Notes: a model not told the origin generated them from the sequence alone. A DNA stretch of 64,000 nt from Linanthus parryae (GCA_023055425.1 JALGPY010000002.1:156003345-156067344), one strand, 5' to 3'. Positions 21,858 through 34,419 are shown, counted from the stretch's first letter. Numbers and translations are program-made.

Positions 21858-23435
21858 CTAAGCCAATGCATTCTTATTTAGCATTTCCAATTCCAGTCTT
21901 AGAACTGAGAACCTTTCATCTGCTAATGGTTTGGTGAAGATATATGCAATTTTCATGTTAGCATTAACAAAATCAAGAATAATATCACATTTCTCAGCAT
22001 GATCTCTGATGAAGTGGTGTCTGACATCAATTTGATTTGTTCTTGAGTGTTGCACTGGATTCTTTGTAATTGAAATTGCACTAGTGTTGTCACACTTAAT
22101 AGGTATGCCCATGAAGTCAAATCCAAGGTCTCTTAGCTGTTGAGTAATTCATAACACTTGTGAGCAACATGCTCCTGCAGCTATATATTCAGCTTCAGCT
22201 GTTGATAGAGCAACTGAATTCTGTTTCTTGGAATGCCAACTAATCAAGGATGATCCAAATAATTGGAAAGTTCCTGAAGTAATTTTCCTATCAACCTTGT
22301 AACCTGCAAATTCAGCATCTGAAAAACCACTCAAAGAGAAGTTAGAATGTCTTGGATACCAAAGCCCTAAGTCTTTTTTAGCATTGAGATATCTGAATAT
22401 TCTGTTCACAGCAGTCAAGTATGATTCTTTTGGATCTGCTTGAAAGTCAGTACACATACACACACTAAACATAATATATGGCCTGCTTGCGGTCAGATAG
22501 AGTAACGATCCAATCATGCCTCTATACTCTTTTACATTGACACTCTTACCAAATTCATCCTTATCTTAGGATAGTGTAGAGCTCATAGGAGTCTTGGCTT
22601 CCTTACATTGAGCCATGCTATATTTTTTTAGTAAGTCTCTTGTGTACTTGCTTTGATGCAGAAAGATGCCGTTCTTCAATTGATGAATTTGAACTCCTAG
22701 GAAGAAGTTCAACTCTCCCATCATGCTCATCTCAAATTCCCTTCTCATAACACTTGAGAATTCTCTGCATAATTGATCATTAGTAGCTCCAAATAGTATA
22801 TCATCAACATATATCTGAAATACAAGTAAATATTTCTCATGAGTCTTAATGAAAAGAGTCTTGTCTACTAAACCTCTTTTGAAATCATTTTCAAGTAAGA
22901 ATTTTGACAATCTTTCATACCAAGCTCTTGGAGCTTGTTTCAAACCATAAAGAGCTTTGTCAAGTTTGTAAACATGATCTGGAAACTTGTCATTTTCAAA
23001 ACCAGGTGGTTGTGCAACATAAACTTCTTCTTGTAAGTAGTCATTCAAGAAAGTACACTTCACATCAATTTGAAACAGTTTCATGTTCTAGTAAGATGCA
23101 AATGCAAGGAAAATTCTAATTGCTTCTAACCTGGAAACTGGAGCAAAAGTTTACTCATAATCAATACCTTCTTCTTGATTGTAACCTTGAGCGACTAACC
23201 TTGCTTTGTTTCTGATCACATTGCCACTTTCATCCAACTTGTTTCTGAATACCCATCTGGTACCAATGACAGACTGGTTTGAAGGTGCAGCAACCAGGTT
23301 CCAAACCTTATTCCTTTCAAACTCATTGAGTTCAATTTGCATAGCAATGATCCAGTCTGCTTCTTGTAAAGCTTCTTTCACGATTTTTGGTTCTACAAGA
23401 GAAATAAAAGCATTAAAAGCACATAAGTTCTTCAA
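21858..23435 (-). pseudogene. Reverse transcriptase and RNase H region of element B
   Basis: 23435-23151 has WIIAMQIELNEFERNKVWNL and ARLVAQGYNQEEGIDYE. 23084-22566 has ALYGLKQAPRAWYERLSKFL, an intact YVDDILFGATND active site and GELNFFLGVQIHQLKNG. 22517-22149 has LLYLTASRPYIMFSVCMCTD and STAEAEYIAAGACCSQVL. 22112-21858 has the RNase H end with KCDNTSAISITKNPVQHSRT and the stop at 21858-21860. The blocks lie in shifted frames separated by single stops. Most catalytic motifs survive, so decay is moderate. Confidence 0.85.
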
Positions 23436-23632
23436 CTGTGATCTAGTATGTGTACCTGTGGTTGGATCTGATATGATATTATCATCTAGATGGGATGAGA
23501 GATATTTGAATCTCTTTATTGGATACCATGGTTCAGGTTCTTCATAGATCTTTTTTGGTCTTGAAGTAGTGGCTTTGTCACTTGAATCCTTCTGATCATC
23601 TTTTCAAGGCTTTGATTTGTATTTTCAAGGCC

Positions 23633-25065
23633 TTAAGCACCATTTTCAAGGTCTTGAAAATGTCTTCTATTCTCTTTTGAGCCTTTCTTGAATCCTAGTG
23701 GATTCTCAGTCACTTCCTCTGATTCATGCTTTTTCAAATTCAAGTCTGCAAAACTTTCACTCAAAGAACCATCATAGCTTTCATCAAAAATAACATGAAT
23801 GCTCTCTTCAACCAGTTTGGTTCTTTTATTGTAAACTCTATAAGCTTTGCTATTCAGAGAGTAACCAAGAGATATACCTTCATCACTTCTTGCATCAAAC
23901 TTACCAAGATTGTCTTTTCCATTGTTATGGATAAAACAAGTACATCCAAAGGGTCTGAAGTAAGAAATGTTTGGCTTCTTCCCTTTGAATAGTTCATAGG
24001 GGGTCTTCTTCAGAATGGGTCTGATCAAGCACTTGTTCAAAATATAGTGTGCTGTATTCACAACTTCTGCCCAATAATGTTTTGGCAGCTTGTTCTCAAG
24101 AAGCATTGTTCTTGACATATCTTCAAGAGTCCTGTTCTTTCTTTCAACAACACCATTCTGTTAAGGAGTTCTTGGAGCAGGAAAAGTTTTGAGAAATACC
24201 ATGCTTATCATAAAATAAATAAAATTCTAATTGATCAAATTCTCTACCATGATCACTTCTGATTGAAGCTACATGTAGGTTTTTCAAGTTTTGAAGTTCT
24301 CTGCAAAGCTTTGAAAATTCGGAGAGTGCTTTAGACTTTTCTTTGAGAAACATAACCCAAGTATATCTAGAAAATCATCTACAACAACTAGCATATACCT
24401 TTTACCTTATGGAGTGGGAGTCCTCATAGGACCACAGAGATCCATATGAAGTAATTCAATTGGTCTCGTTGTACTTACAAACTTCTTTGGCTTGAAGGAG
24501 CTTCTGGTCTGTTTTCCTTGTGCACAGGCTTTGCACATTTCATCTTATTTGAACTTGATGGATGGCAATCCTCTTACCAAGTCTTTGGAAATCAACTTGT
24601 TCAAAGTATGCAAACTGATATGGCCAAGTTACCTGTGCCAAAGCTTTGAATCCTCTTTCAAGGCCTTGAGACACTTCAAACTTTCACCTGCAACTTTGTT
24701 ATCTGAAAAATATAAACATTGTTTGATCTAGAGGCTGTGAGAATGCAATCTCCTTATTTCTCATTTTGCACCACACACTTCTCTTTATCAAAGATAACTT
24801 GGTTGCCATTATCACAAAGCTAAGATACACTAAGAAAATTAAATTTCAAACCTTCAACCAGATACACAACAGAAATAGAGTTTTCATAATTTGTACCAAC
24901 TTTTCCAATACCAAGAATATTGCATTTTCCCTTTTCGCCAAGTGTTATTGAACCTTCTGATTGCTCCTTCAATTCTGAGAATAGAGATCTCTTTCCACTC
25001 ATGTGTCTTGCGAAACCACTGTCCATGAACCACTTCAGTTCTTTGACATTGGTGACAACCTGCAA
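23633..25065 (-). pseudogene. Protease and integrase region of element B
   Basis: 25065-24820 has the protease start WFMDSGFARHMSGKRSLFSE: D-S-G is kept, but the cysteine that usually follows is F here. 24353-24144 has the integrase core IRSDHGREFDQLEFYLFYDK. 24118-23633 continues with YELFKGKKPNISYFRPFGCT and a long C-terminal tail. The tail linker again contains palindromic units (near 23607-23659: ttttcaaggccttaagca and ttttcaaggtcttgaaaatg). Stops and frameshifts separate the parts. Confidence 0.82.
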
Positions 25066-25072
25066 ACACCAA

Positions 25073-26508
25073 TCACTGCCTTACCCAGCTGTTAGACCAA
25101 GTGTGGAATTTGGATTCATATTCAGTATCAACCATTTTAGGTGGTCTAATCCCTTTAGGAACCCAAATCTTCTTAACTTGTCCTTTGAGTTGAAAAGGAA
25201 AAGTGTTCCTCATTATGTGAGGGTCTCTTCTTTTAAAAGAACAAGTCATTTTAACATGACCATTTTTGCAACAGTAATGACAAGTAGGAGAAGTTTTGTT
25301 TCTAGCTTTCACAAATCTGGTATTGTTCCTTCTTGGAAAGTTTGGATTGAATCCAATACCTGCTTTGTGAACAGACTGTGAACTTCCTCCCACAATCAAG
25401 TTCAACTTGTGTTCTGATCTACCAAGCTTGACTTTGACCAATTCAGATTCTTGAAGTTTCTCAGTAAGAGTAGTATTTTGTTTCTCTAAATCATCAACTT
25501 GATGTCTTAGATTAACAAGGTTGTCATTCACTAAGGAGTTTTCAGTGACTACTTCCTTCACTTGTGTTTTCAAGGCTTTGAAACTGGTTTTCAAGGCCTT
25601 GAAATCACTGTCAGTTTTCTTCTGAGAGATTTCAAGATTCTGATTTAAGCAAACAAGTTGTAAGTTTTCTTTTGCTTGCTCATGAGCTTTTTCTTTCAAA
25701 AATCTTATCTCTTTCAGATAATCTTCCTCATTTAAAAGCATTGTTCTGAGATATTCTGAAAGAGCTTCTTTTGGTTTTGAAATTAGACAATTTACCATTA
25801 CCTCAATGTTCTTTTCAGAACTTTCATCATGCTTGGCCATGAAGCATAGGTTGGCATGTTCTTCCTCAGATTCAGATTCACTAGAGCTATCTGAATCACT
25901 CCATGAAGCTATCATGGCTTTCTTTCTTCTGTCATGATCTTTCTTTTGAAAGTTCTTGCTCTTTTTGTGTGTACAGTCTCTTATCAAGTGTCCTGCATCA
26001 CCACACTCAAAGCAGTTCATAACTTTTGACTTGTTATGTGAAGAGGACTTACCTTTGTAATCCTCGCTGCTGGATGATCTATGCCTTTCTCTGATGAAAT
26101 CTTTATTTCCAAAGTTTTTCTTCATTTTGAGAATCCTTGTCAAGGCTTTGGAAATTAAGGCAAAGTGGATCTTCATCATCACCATCCTCAGTTTCAAGGC
26201 TTTGTGTTCTCTCATTCTCTTTGGATTTTAGGGCTAAGTTCTTAACACCATCGGGGAGTTCTCCATCAACTTCATTAATAGATATCTCATGTGTCAGGAG
26301 CTTCCCTTGTAGGTCATCAAGTTGTAAAGTTGAGAGATTCTGAGCTTCTTCAATGGCTGTGGTTTTTGGTTCCAATTTTGCTTTTGGAAGACTTCTGAGA
26401 ATGTTCCTTACCTTTTCTTCATTGGAAAAATGTTTTCCCAGTGAGTCAAGGTGGTTAACAATATCAGTGAATCTCTTGAACATGTCTCTGATGGACTCAT
26501 CTGCATTC
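25073..26508 (-). pseudogene. Gag of element B, C-terminal segment
   Basis: Two overlapping frames (26483-26103 and 26215-25073) carry the end of the UBN2-type gag core (FTDIVNHLDSLGKHFSNEEK, RNILRSLPKAK) and the nucleocapsid part. The latter includes a CCHC zinc knuckle CFECGDAGHLIRDC and a second CHYCCKNGHVKMTC near the end. Between them is a coiled-coil-like stretch with FKALKTSFKALKTQVKEV, encoded by two 14-bp palindromes (25569-25582, 25590-25603). The gag is interrupted at 26508 by the Angela-type insertion and continues at 48009. Confidence 0.85.
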
Positions 26509-27941
26509 TGTAGGGTTTTGATTCATGGATGCGCAACGTAAATACAAACAATCATAAAACCATGCAAAACCCTCCAAGGATCACAAGTCAAGAGACATAA
26601 CGATGGTAAGGATAAGAAATCAATAACACACCTTAGGGTTCTCCACTGATGACTTCAAACGCGAATTGTGTCACGTTCTCTATGGTTGATCCACGCCTAG
26701 AGTTGATCCTAGAATCTTCCAAGTCCTTGGTGCTAGCCCGGAAGAGGAAGAGGAAGAAGAATCACGCAAAACGAGACCCAAAAGGAGGGCTTTCGGCCTC
26801 CTTGTGGCCGATGGGACGGGCGACGGGCAAAGGGGCGGTCGGCTCCTTTGCTTGTTGCTCTCTCTCCTTCTTTTGTTCTCTCCCACTCTTGTTATGTTCT
26901 ATAATGAGCATAAGTTATGTGGGAAGGAAGGAAGGAAGGTCCTTTATATAGTCCAACAACTCCTTGCCAACTACCTAAAGGACTTATTCTAGTCCTACTA
27001 GAATTCAATTTAGTCCCTTCCTTGCAAATTAGTCCCTACTAACTTTGCAAGGTTTTGCAAAGTGATCCTTCTAATTAATTAATCCAATTAATTAATTCCC
27101 AAATCTAGTTCACCTCTATGTAGTGTGTGACCCCATAGGTTCTATCTAGTTGGTAGCAACTATTTGCTAATATGGAGCGGTTTCTAGCAAAACATCCATT
27201 CTAGCCAACTGATAGAATAGTCATCTTGACAATCTTTGTACAAGTAATTGTCTCATCCCTTTGTCTCTATATCTGGATTGGACAAGAGACATACAAGTCA
27301 CACTCGTATATCCAATCCACAGTTTATCGATCCATGGGAATAGCCTTATTCGTGTAGATAACATCAATATCCCATATTGATTTATTTGAGTCTGGCCAAA
27401 CATTCTATAAGCACTATCCCTCGAGTGGCCTAGGATATTTGCTCCCGTTATGTGGGAGGAACAAATTCTATCTACGTCCACTACGATCTCTAAGCTTGCT
27501 TCTTATTGTATCCAGTACACGCCTTTATAACTACCCAGTTACGGTGTAGCGTTTAACGCTACCAAAATCACAATAATCCACAACTAGAATATCTAGTGAC
27601 TTCAAGTCTAAGGATGACAATACCATTGCACCGCGAGAAGCGCTTGTGACTCAACATAACGTGTATGTAGCCTTCTCGGAGATGGGTCAATCCAGTGCAA
27701 CATTCCCTAATGCACACCTATGTGTTGGATCGTGATATCTCCATATCAATCCAACCCAATACTAGTCTATAGATGATTGTCCCATTAATCATTATACTGG
27801 ACTAGGGATATTTAAGATAAACAAAACAATTGTAAATCTACGGAATTCATTATATTAAATATCCAATAAATAATAAATGAATTTCTAGCCACAAATAAAT
27901 TCATACTAAACTAGATTGCCTCTAGGGCATCTATTCCAACA
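26509..27941 (-). repeat. Angela-type element, left LTR (3' LTR)
   Basis: 1433 bp, the same length as its partner at 46576-48008, with only scattered differences. It contains a 17-nt palindrome, GTAGCGTTTAACGCTAC, at 27546-27562 (partner at 47618-47634). Confidence 0.92.
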
Positions 27942-27953
27942 GTCTCCCACTTG
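27942..27953 (-). other. Polypurine tract of the Angela-type element
   Basis: On the minus strand AAGTGGGAGAC directly precedes the 3' LTR. The degenerate plus-strand relative has AAGTTGGAGAC before its LTR at 61484. Confidence 0.8.
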
Positions 27954-27955
27954 CA

Positions 27956-30900
27956 CTAGAGCCAATCTGGCGCATCTCGTATGCCCATACTCCTAGTGTG
28001 CCCTTCATGCTTCCACTGCGTGAGAGGCTTTGTAAGCGGGTCTGACAGATTATCATCTGTAGGAATCTTGCATATCCGAACGTCTCCTCTATCGATAATA
28101 TCTCGAATCAAATGAAACTTCCTGAGCACGTGCTTGGATTTATGATGTGATATTGGTTCCTTTGATTGCGCGATCACCTCAGTGTTGTCACAGTACAACT
28201 CAACTGGATCCGCAATGATAGGGACCACACCAAGTTCAGAAACAAACTTTCTGATCCAAACAGCTTCCTTTGCTGCGCCATTTGCAGCAATGTACTCAGC
28301 CTCTGTTGTAGAATCAGCTACTGTCTCTTGCTTGGAACTCTTCCAGCTCACCGCTGCTCCATTCAGGCAAAACACATACCCCGACTGTGATCTAAAGTCA
28401 TCTCTGTCGGTTTGGAAGCTTGCATCAGTGTAACCCCTTACACGCAACTCTTCCTCACCGCCAAATATCAAGAAAACATCCTTAGTTCTTCTAAAGTACT
28501 TTAGGATGTTCTTGACTGCAATCCAGTGACTCTCACGTGGATTGGATTGGTATCTGCTTGTCATACTCAAGGCATATGACACATCTGGTCTAGTACATAA
28601 CATGGCGTACATGATAGATCCTATGGCTAAGGCATAGGGAATTCTACTCATGCGTTCCTTCTCAATCTCATCGGAAGAACAACCACTCTTTGAAAGAGTG
28701 ATTCCATGTGACATGGGCAAGAATCCCTTCTTGGAATCTTGCATGTTGAACGGTTTCAACACCTTGTCAATATATGTACCTTGACTTAGGCCTAGCAACC
28801 TCTTAGATCTATATAGATCTTTATACCGAGTATATAGGCTGCTTCCCCTAAGTCCTTCATTGAGAAACACTTCCCTAGCCAATCTTTAACAGATTGCAGC
28901 ATGGGGACTTCGTTTCCAATGAGTAGTATGTCATCCACATACAAGACCAGAAAAGCTACAGAGCTCCCACTAACCTTCTTATAGACACAAGACTCATCTT
29001 CGTTTCTGATGAAGCCAAACTCTTTGACCACTTCATCAAAACGTCGATTCCAACTCCTAGAAGCTTGCTTCAATCCATAAATGGATCGTTGCAATTTACA
29101 GACTTTGTTGGCTTGCTTTGGATCCTCAAAACCCTCCGGCTGTATCATATACACGTCCTCGAGGAGATTCCCATAAAGGAATGCTGTCTTGACATCCATC
29201 TGCCAAATCTCATAGTCATGGTATGCTGCATTTGCAAGTAGGATTCGGATGGATTTGGTCATAGCGACTGGTGAAAAGGTTTCATCATAGTCAATACCAT
29301 GAATCTGTCTGAATCCTTTAGCCACCAATCGGCCCTTATAGGTAATCACATTATCATCCATGTTGATCTTCTTCTTGAAGACCCACTTGCACCCTATGGG
29401 CCGCGCCCCATCGGGTGGTTCCACCAAAGTCCATACTTTGTTGGTATACATGGATTCCATCTCGGATCTCATTGCTTCTAGCCACTTCTGAGAGTCTGGT
29501 CCATTCATTGCGTCCTCATAGGTAGTAGGCTCATCATCTATGAGCATCGTGTCACCGGAATCGGTCACGAGAAGTCCATACCTCTCGGGTTCCTGGCGCA
29601 CTCTACTAGATCTACGAAGCTCTTGTGTTACCTGAACAGGTTGCTCCACAACTGCTTGTGGTTCCTGATCATGTTCCATAATCGGTTCAGCGATTTGTGG
29701 TTCTTGAACCTCTTCAAGTTCTACATTCCTCCCACTTGCTTCTTTAGAGACAAATTCTCTTTCTAGAAACACGCCGGTCCGAGCAACAAACACTTTGTTC
29801 TCGGTTGGATTGTAGAAGTAGTATCCCTTAGTTTCCTTAGGGTACCCCACAAATTTACACTTATCCGATTTCGGCCCTAGCTTGTCTGATTGTGAACGTT
29901 TTACATAGACATCGCAGCCCCTAATCCTCATGAACGACAGTGTGGGACGCCTCCCACTCCACATCTCATATGGTGTCTTCATGACTGATTTAGATGGAAC
30001 TCGGTTAATGGTAAAAGCTGCACTTAATAGAGCGTAGCCCCAAAATGATAATGGAAGATAGGTTTGACACATCATAGATCGAACCATATCCAATAGGGTT
30101 CGATTCCTCCTCTCGGACACGCCATTCCATTGTGGCATTCCGGGTGGAGTGAGTTGGGATACGGTCCCACACTCTCTAAGATAGTCGTCAAACTCTTGGC
30201 TCAAGTATTCTCCTCCACGATCCAATCGTAGAGCCTTGATACTTTTGCCAAGTTGCTTCTCTACTTCATTCTTGAATTCTTTGAACACTTCAAAGGATTC
30301 GGATTTTGCCCTCATGAGGTACACAAATCCATATCTACTGTAATCATCAGTAAATGTAATGAAGTAGACATAACCACCCCTGGCAGGCGTAGCAAATGGC
30401 CCACACACATCGGTATGTATGAGCGTCAATTGCTCACTAGTCCTCTCACCTTTCTTACTGAAAGAGGACTTTGTCATTTTTCCCAATAAACAAGCCTCAC
30501 ATGTCTCATATGATTCAAAATCAAATGAGTCTAGTAATCCATCCCTATGGAGTCTAGATACACGTTTCTCATTTATATGGCCTAAACGACAGTGCCATAA
30601 ATAAGCAGGATTTAAATCATTTATTTTAATCCGCTTGGTATTAATGTTGTAGACAGGATTGCTTAGATCAAGGACATAAATTCCATTAAATAATTTCGCA
30701 CTAAAATAGTGAATATTATTTAAATAAAAGGAACAACAATTGTTCTTTATTGAAATAATAAAACCATCCTTGTCCAAACAAGAAATAGAAATAATGTTTC
30801 TGCTCATAGCAGGCACAAAATAGCAATTATTTAATTCTAAAACTAATCCTGAAGGCCGAGATAGCTCGCACACGCCTATGGCCAACGCAGCAACCTTTGC

Positions 30901-31902
30901 TCCTTTCCCAACGCGCAGATCTACCTCTCCTTTAGCCAATCTTCTACTTCTCTTTAGATCCTGCATATTTCGACAAATATGAGATCCACATCCAGTATCT
31001 AATACCCAATATGTAGAGACAGTTAAATTGACATCTACAACAAAAATACCTGGTGGTGTTGGAATCACTATTCCAAGCCTCTTGTCCTCCAGATATTTTG
31101 GGGAGTTCCTCCTCCAGTGTCCAGGCTGACTGTAGTAGTGACACTCACCTTTAGTCACACCTTTGGCAATGCCACCAACAGGCTTCAGGGCAGGTTCCTT
31201 GGACTTGGCAACTGACTTGCCTTTTCCCTTGGAGGATGAGGCAAACCTTTTGCCCTTTCCTTTCTGTACCATCATAATGGCCTTTCCCTTACCCTTGTTG
31301 ATGCTCTGTTCAGCTATCCTCAACATATTGAGTAAATCAGGCAGTGGTTTCACGATCTCGTCAATGTTATAGTTCATGATGAATTGTCCATAACTCTCGG
31401 GCAACGATTGCAACACGAGATCGGTTGCCAAATCTTGGCCGACCGGGAACCCTAGTCTGGCGAGATTCTCCAAGTACCCGATCATACGGAGTACATGGGG
31501 TCCCACCGGGTTCCCTTCTGCCAGATGACACTTGAACAGTGCCTTAGAGACCTCATACCTCTCTACCCTTGCCTGCTCTTGGAAGAGCTGCTTCAGATGT
31601 TCGATCATATCGACAACATTCATGTTTTCGTGTTGCTTCTGAAGCTCAGAAGTCATGGTGCATAGCATAAGGCAGGCCGCATCATTAGCGTCATCTACAC
31701 GCTTTTAATACGCCTTTAGGGCAGCAGGTGTTTGGTTCTCTGGACCTTCTGGAACATGCTCCTCTATTGCGTACAGTTTCTTCTCTTGCTTGAGAACAAT
31801 TCTCAAGTTTCTGTACCAATCAAGAAAGTTGGTTCCAGAGAGCTTGTCCTTCTCAAGGACAGATCGTAGGGAATGTTGTGAACTCGATGAGTTGTTTGCC
31901 AT
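27956..31902 (-). pseudogene. Gag-pol of the Angela-type element, nearly complete
   Basis: The start is the ATG at 31902 (MANNSSSSQHSLRSVLEKDK). One in-frame TAA at 31705-31707 splits gag early. The frame then stays open from 31668 to about 28830. Order: gag; a damaged zinc knuckle CHYYSQPGHWRRNSP (two of the expected Cys are Tyr and Ser); protease VLDTGCGSHI; GAG-pre-integrase; integrase (HTDVCGPFATPARGGYVYFI, LDRGGEYLSQEFDDYLRECG); RT (WQMDVKTAFLYGNLLEDVYM, FLVLYVDDILLIGN). A small deletion near 28830-28880 shifts the frame, and RNase H follows in 28882-27956 (STTEAEYIAANGAAKEAVWI, LYCDNTEVIAQSKEPISHHK) to a stop after DAPDWL. Integration and copying motifs look intact, but gag and frame breaks make it non-autonomous now. 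Confidence 0.88.
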
Positions 31903-31932
31903 TTGGAATTCTACAAAAAGGAAAATACGCAA

Positions 31933-32732
31933 GTATTTGTGAATTTTTTACTATATTCAATAATGGCTAGTTTATCAAATATAGCTCCCACTATTTTACT
32001 ACGGATTAATAACCCTCAAGATATTAATGCGGAAAATATCCTTATATTTTCTAGTGGGCCAAGATCCATGTTTCACCTCCTTATGAGCTTGCTTTGGCAA
32101 GTCACCCATAATTTAGCTACTTTAGGTAGGAACAATTCCAATTGCATCCATATGCAACTCTTGGTTCGATTGGGCAAATAACTCCTTATTTATCCATCCA
32201 TATGGATAATCCCAGTTGATTGCCTCTAGGTTTCTTAATCATATTAATAGCCTAGTTGTGTTCAACCTCTTATCTATACAATTGCACATGTTACGTGCCA
32301 TCGCATTCCATCATTATGAACCAAGTCGCCATGCTTTGGCACGCACGAACTTGATAAATAATGATGATAATGAGTGTTTAAAGAGAAGGCAAGAACACAA
32401 TATTTGAATTTTGAGGGATTTTAAATTCAATTTTAATTGTTTTGTTGATCAATATCAACTAATCTATCTATTTGAGTTTGGGCACAACTCCAAATAATAG
32501 ATCCGGGTTGTCTAATTATCTTATTATCCTAATTGCATGCATCATCCATACACCAACCACACAATAATAAGACAATAAAATAAACAACCACAAAATAGAA
32601 ATTAAACGTGATGTGGATATGGCCTTTTCTAGACTAAGATAATTCCAAGCCAATGGAATTATCTATGAACCCTAAAACAAACACATCTCCATGCAACTTG
32701 ATCTTTTGGTCCATCCTTCATAGTTATGTGGA
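31933..32732 (-). other. 5' leader of the Angela-type element, gag-proximal part
   Basis: Untranslated AT-rich leader between gag and the point where the gypsy element landed. No gene is supported. The plus-strand relative at 56600-57580 has the same landmarks in the opposite order. Confidence 0.6.
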
Positions 32733-33734
32733 ATGCTTGACAGCGTAAACCTATCTTCTTTTTCGCAAGTGTACGATCAAGTAATATAGAGTATGTATTT
32801 GTGACTCTGGTTGTCGAACCCTCGAGAACAGTTTAAGTTTTGCTTATTAGAAATAGAATTAGACACAAAGCCTGTAAAAAGGAGGAAGATTAGGATGTGA
32901 TTCTACTCACTAATTTGCAGTAAATAAAACAATATTTAGGAAAGCTTATTTTATTTTTCTTTTAAGTAATTTTCAGGAATTGTGGTAGTTGTAAAAATCG
33001 ATAATTCTAAGAATCTAGGTCCCAGGATCCCCTAGGGTTACTCTCCAGCTTGCCTGGTGTATTTGATTTCAGAAACACACAGTAGTTTTGTTTATGCCAG
33101 CATACCAATAGTACAATTTCCTCTCGGTCTCATGCACGTGTCACTCTCCTGCAGATTTTCGGGTCCTCTCAGTCCACCTAATTCTGCAGGTTCGTTCTAA
33201 GTCTGCTAGGGTTACAGGTTCTCCTCTCGGTCTCCCCCTAAACGTCTAGCAGTTGGTCTAATGCTTCTGGGCTAGTCCCCTGATTCTTTTCACCTCTCGG
33301 TCCATCAAGGCAGAGTACTAAATCCTGTCTTCTCTTCCTAACTCTCACTGGCCACTCTCGCGCACCAGATCCTGTCTATAACACTCCTGGGTGATCAAGC
33401 CATTCATGTATGCAAATAAAATCAAAGACAAGATAATAAACAATCCATCATGTATTAAGACTTCAACTAGTCATGCATCTGAAAATCAAACAACCAAATC
33501 TGCTGAATTCATAAACCCTAGGTTCACCAAGAACCTAGGAAAAAGGTTTAGCTAGATTGCATTATTGAAAAACACTGTTTCATAAAAGAGACAAAAGATC
33601 AAACAAGTTTATGGCTGACTACTGAAAAACTGATCCAATCCTGCTCTGCTCCAATCCTGACGGCTCTGAAACTGTCTGCTGTGATGATGATTGTAGATGT
33701 GTGAGTGTAACCCTAATTCTGTGCTGGGACACCT

Positions 33735-33744
33735 CCTTTTATAC
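33735..33744 (-). promoter_or_regulatory. Predicted TATA box of Athila-type LTR (3' copy)
   Basis: On the minus strand GTATAAAAGG. The same string is at 45049-45058 in the 5' LTR, where it would drive the element. It lies about 80 bp downstream of the palindrome array. Confidence 0.6.
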
Positions 33745-33826
33745 TGCCACAGTCTCCAAAACTGATGCACGAAATTCCTGTTCTACCCTCAAAAAAACCG
33801 TCCTGGAAGCTTCTGGAAACCACCCT

Positions 33827-34124
33827 TGCGTTCGAACGCAGCTCCCCTGCGTTCAAACGTAGTGCGTCTGAACGCACATATCCTGCGTTTGAACGCAGGC
33901 CTTAACCAATTTTCTCTTCTGTCTTCTGGCCCCTCGGACTTGTTCGTTTGAACGCAGCTCACCTGCGTTTGAACGCACAACTTGGTTTTTCTGCACTTCT
34001 GGAGTTGAGTACTGCGTTTGAACGCAGCCTGTGCGTCTGAACGCACAACTTAGCCTCTTTTCTGCCACTTTCTTCCTGCTGCCATGTGGTGCGTTTGAAC
34101 GCAGCTGCCCTGCGTTTGAACGCA
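33827..34124. repeat. Array of five paired 14-bp palindromes in left Athila LTR
   Basis: The unit is TGCGTT-NN-AACGCA (NN = TG, TC, CG or CA; single-base variants occur). Start positions: 33827/33848, 33863/33884, 33943/33964, 34013/34032 and 34090/34111. Spacings within pairs are 21, 21, 21, 19 and 21 bp. Confidence 0.9.
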
Positions 34125-34419
34125 CAACTTAGAATTTTCTGCACTTTTTCTGCTCAGCTTTCCTGATACGCTGCCTCCACATCCAAGTCAATCTCATGCA
34201 TTTCTCGGCACCTGTTACCTGCACATCATAACATGTACCCGCAATCATATCCAACAAACAAAATTATGCATGAAATAACTCAAATCTTGCAATCATTTCA
34301 TATAAATCTCTGCCTCGTATCAGGTGGAAAATAAGCTGAAAATGGGCAAACTTAACTCTCACAGGGTTAGAACCAATGGTAAAAAGATGTCCTAGACTAA
34401 TCCCATTTTCAAGCTATCA

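Larger units (their letters stand above)
32738..34419 (-). repeat. Athila-type element, left LTR (3' LTR)
   Basis: Ends TGACAG...CTATCA. Its partner at 44052-45734 differs at only a few positions per 100 bp at most, and at most 1-2 % overall by eye. It carries five pairs of 14-bp palindromes (33827-34124) just upstream of a TATA box when read on the minus strand. Confidence 0.93.

Noticed and set aside
26649..26992. ORFs of 60-100 codons with Lys/Arg runs near the left Angela LTR (and 46713-46983)
   Set aside because: They lie inside the LTR in the low-complexity leader (gaggaagaggaagaag), repeat in both LTR copies and have no family resemblance.
31163..31372. Plus-strand ORFs opposite the copia and gypsy pol genes (e.g. 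40114-40801, 41636-42139)
   Set aside because: Shadows of conserved coding sequence on the other strand.
33789..34144. Overlapping ORFs rich in FKR, QT and RSNA repeats in the Athila LTR
   Set aside because: They are translations of the palindrome array, not genes; all three frames are equally repetitive.
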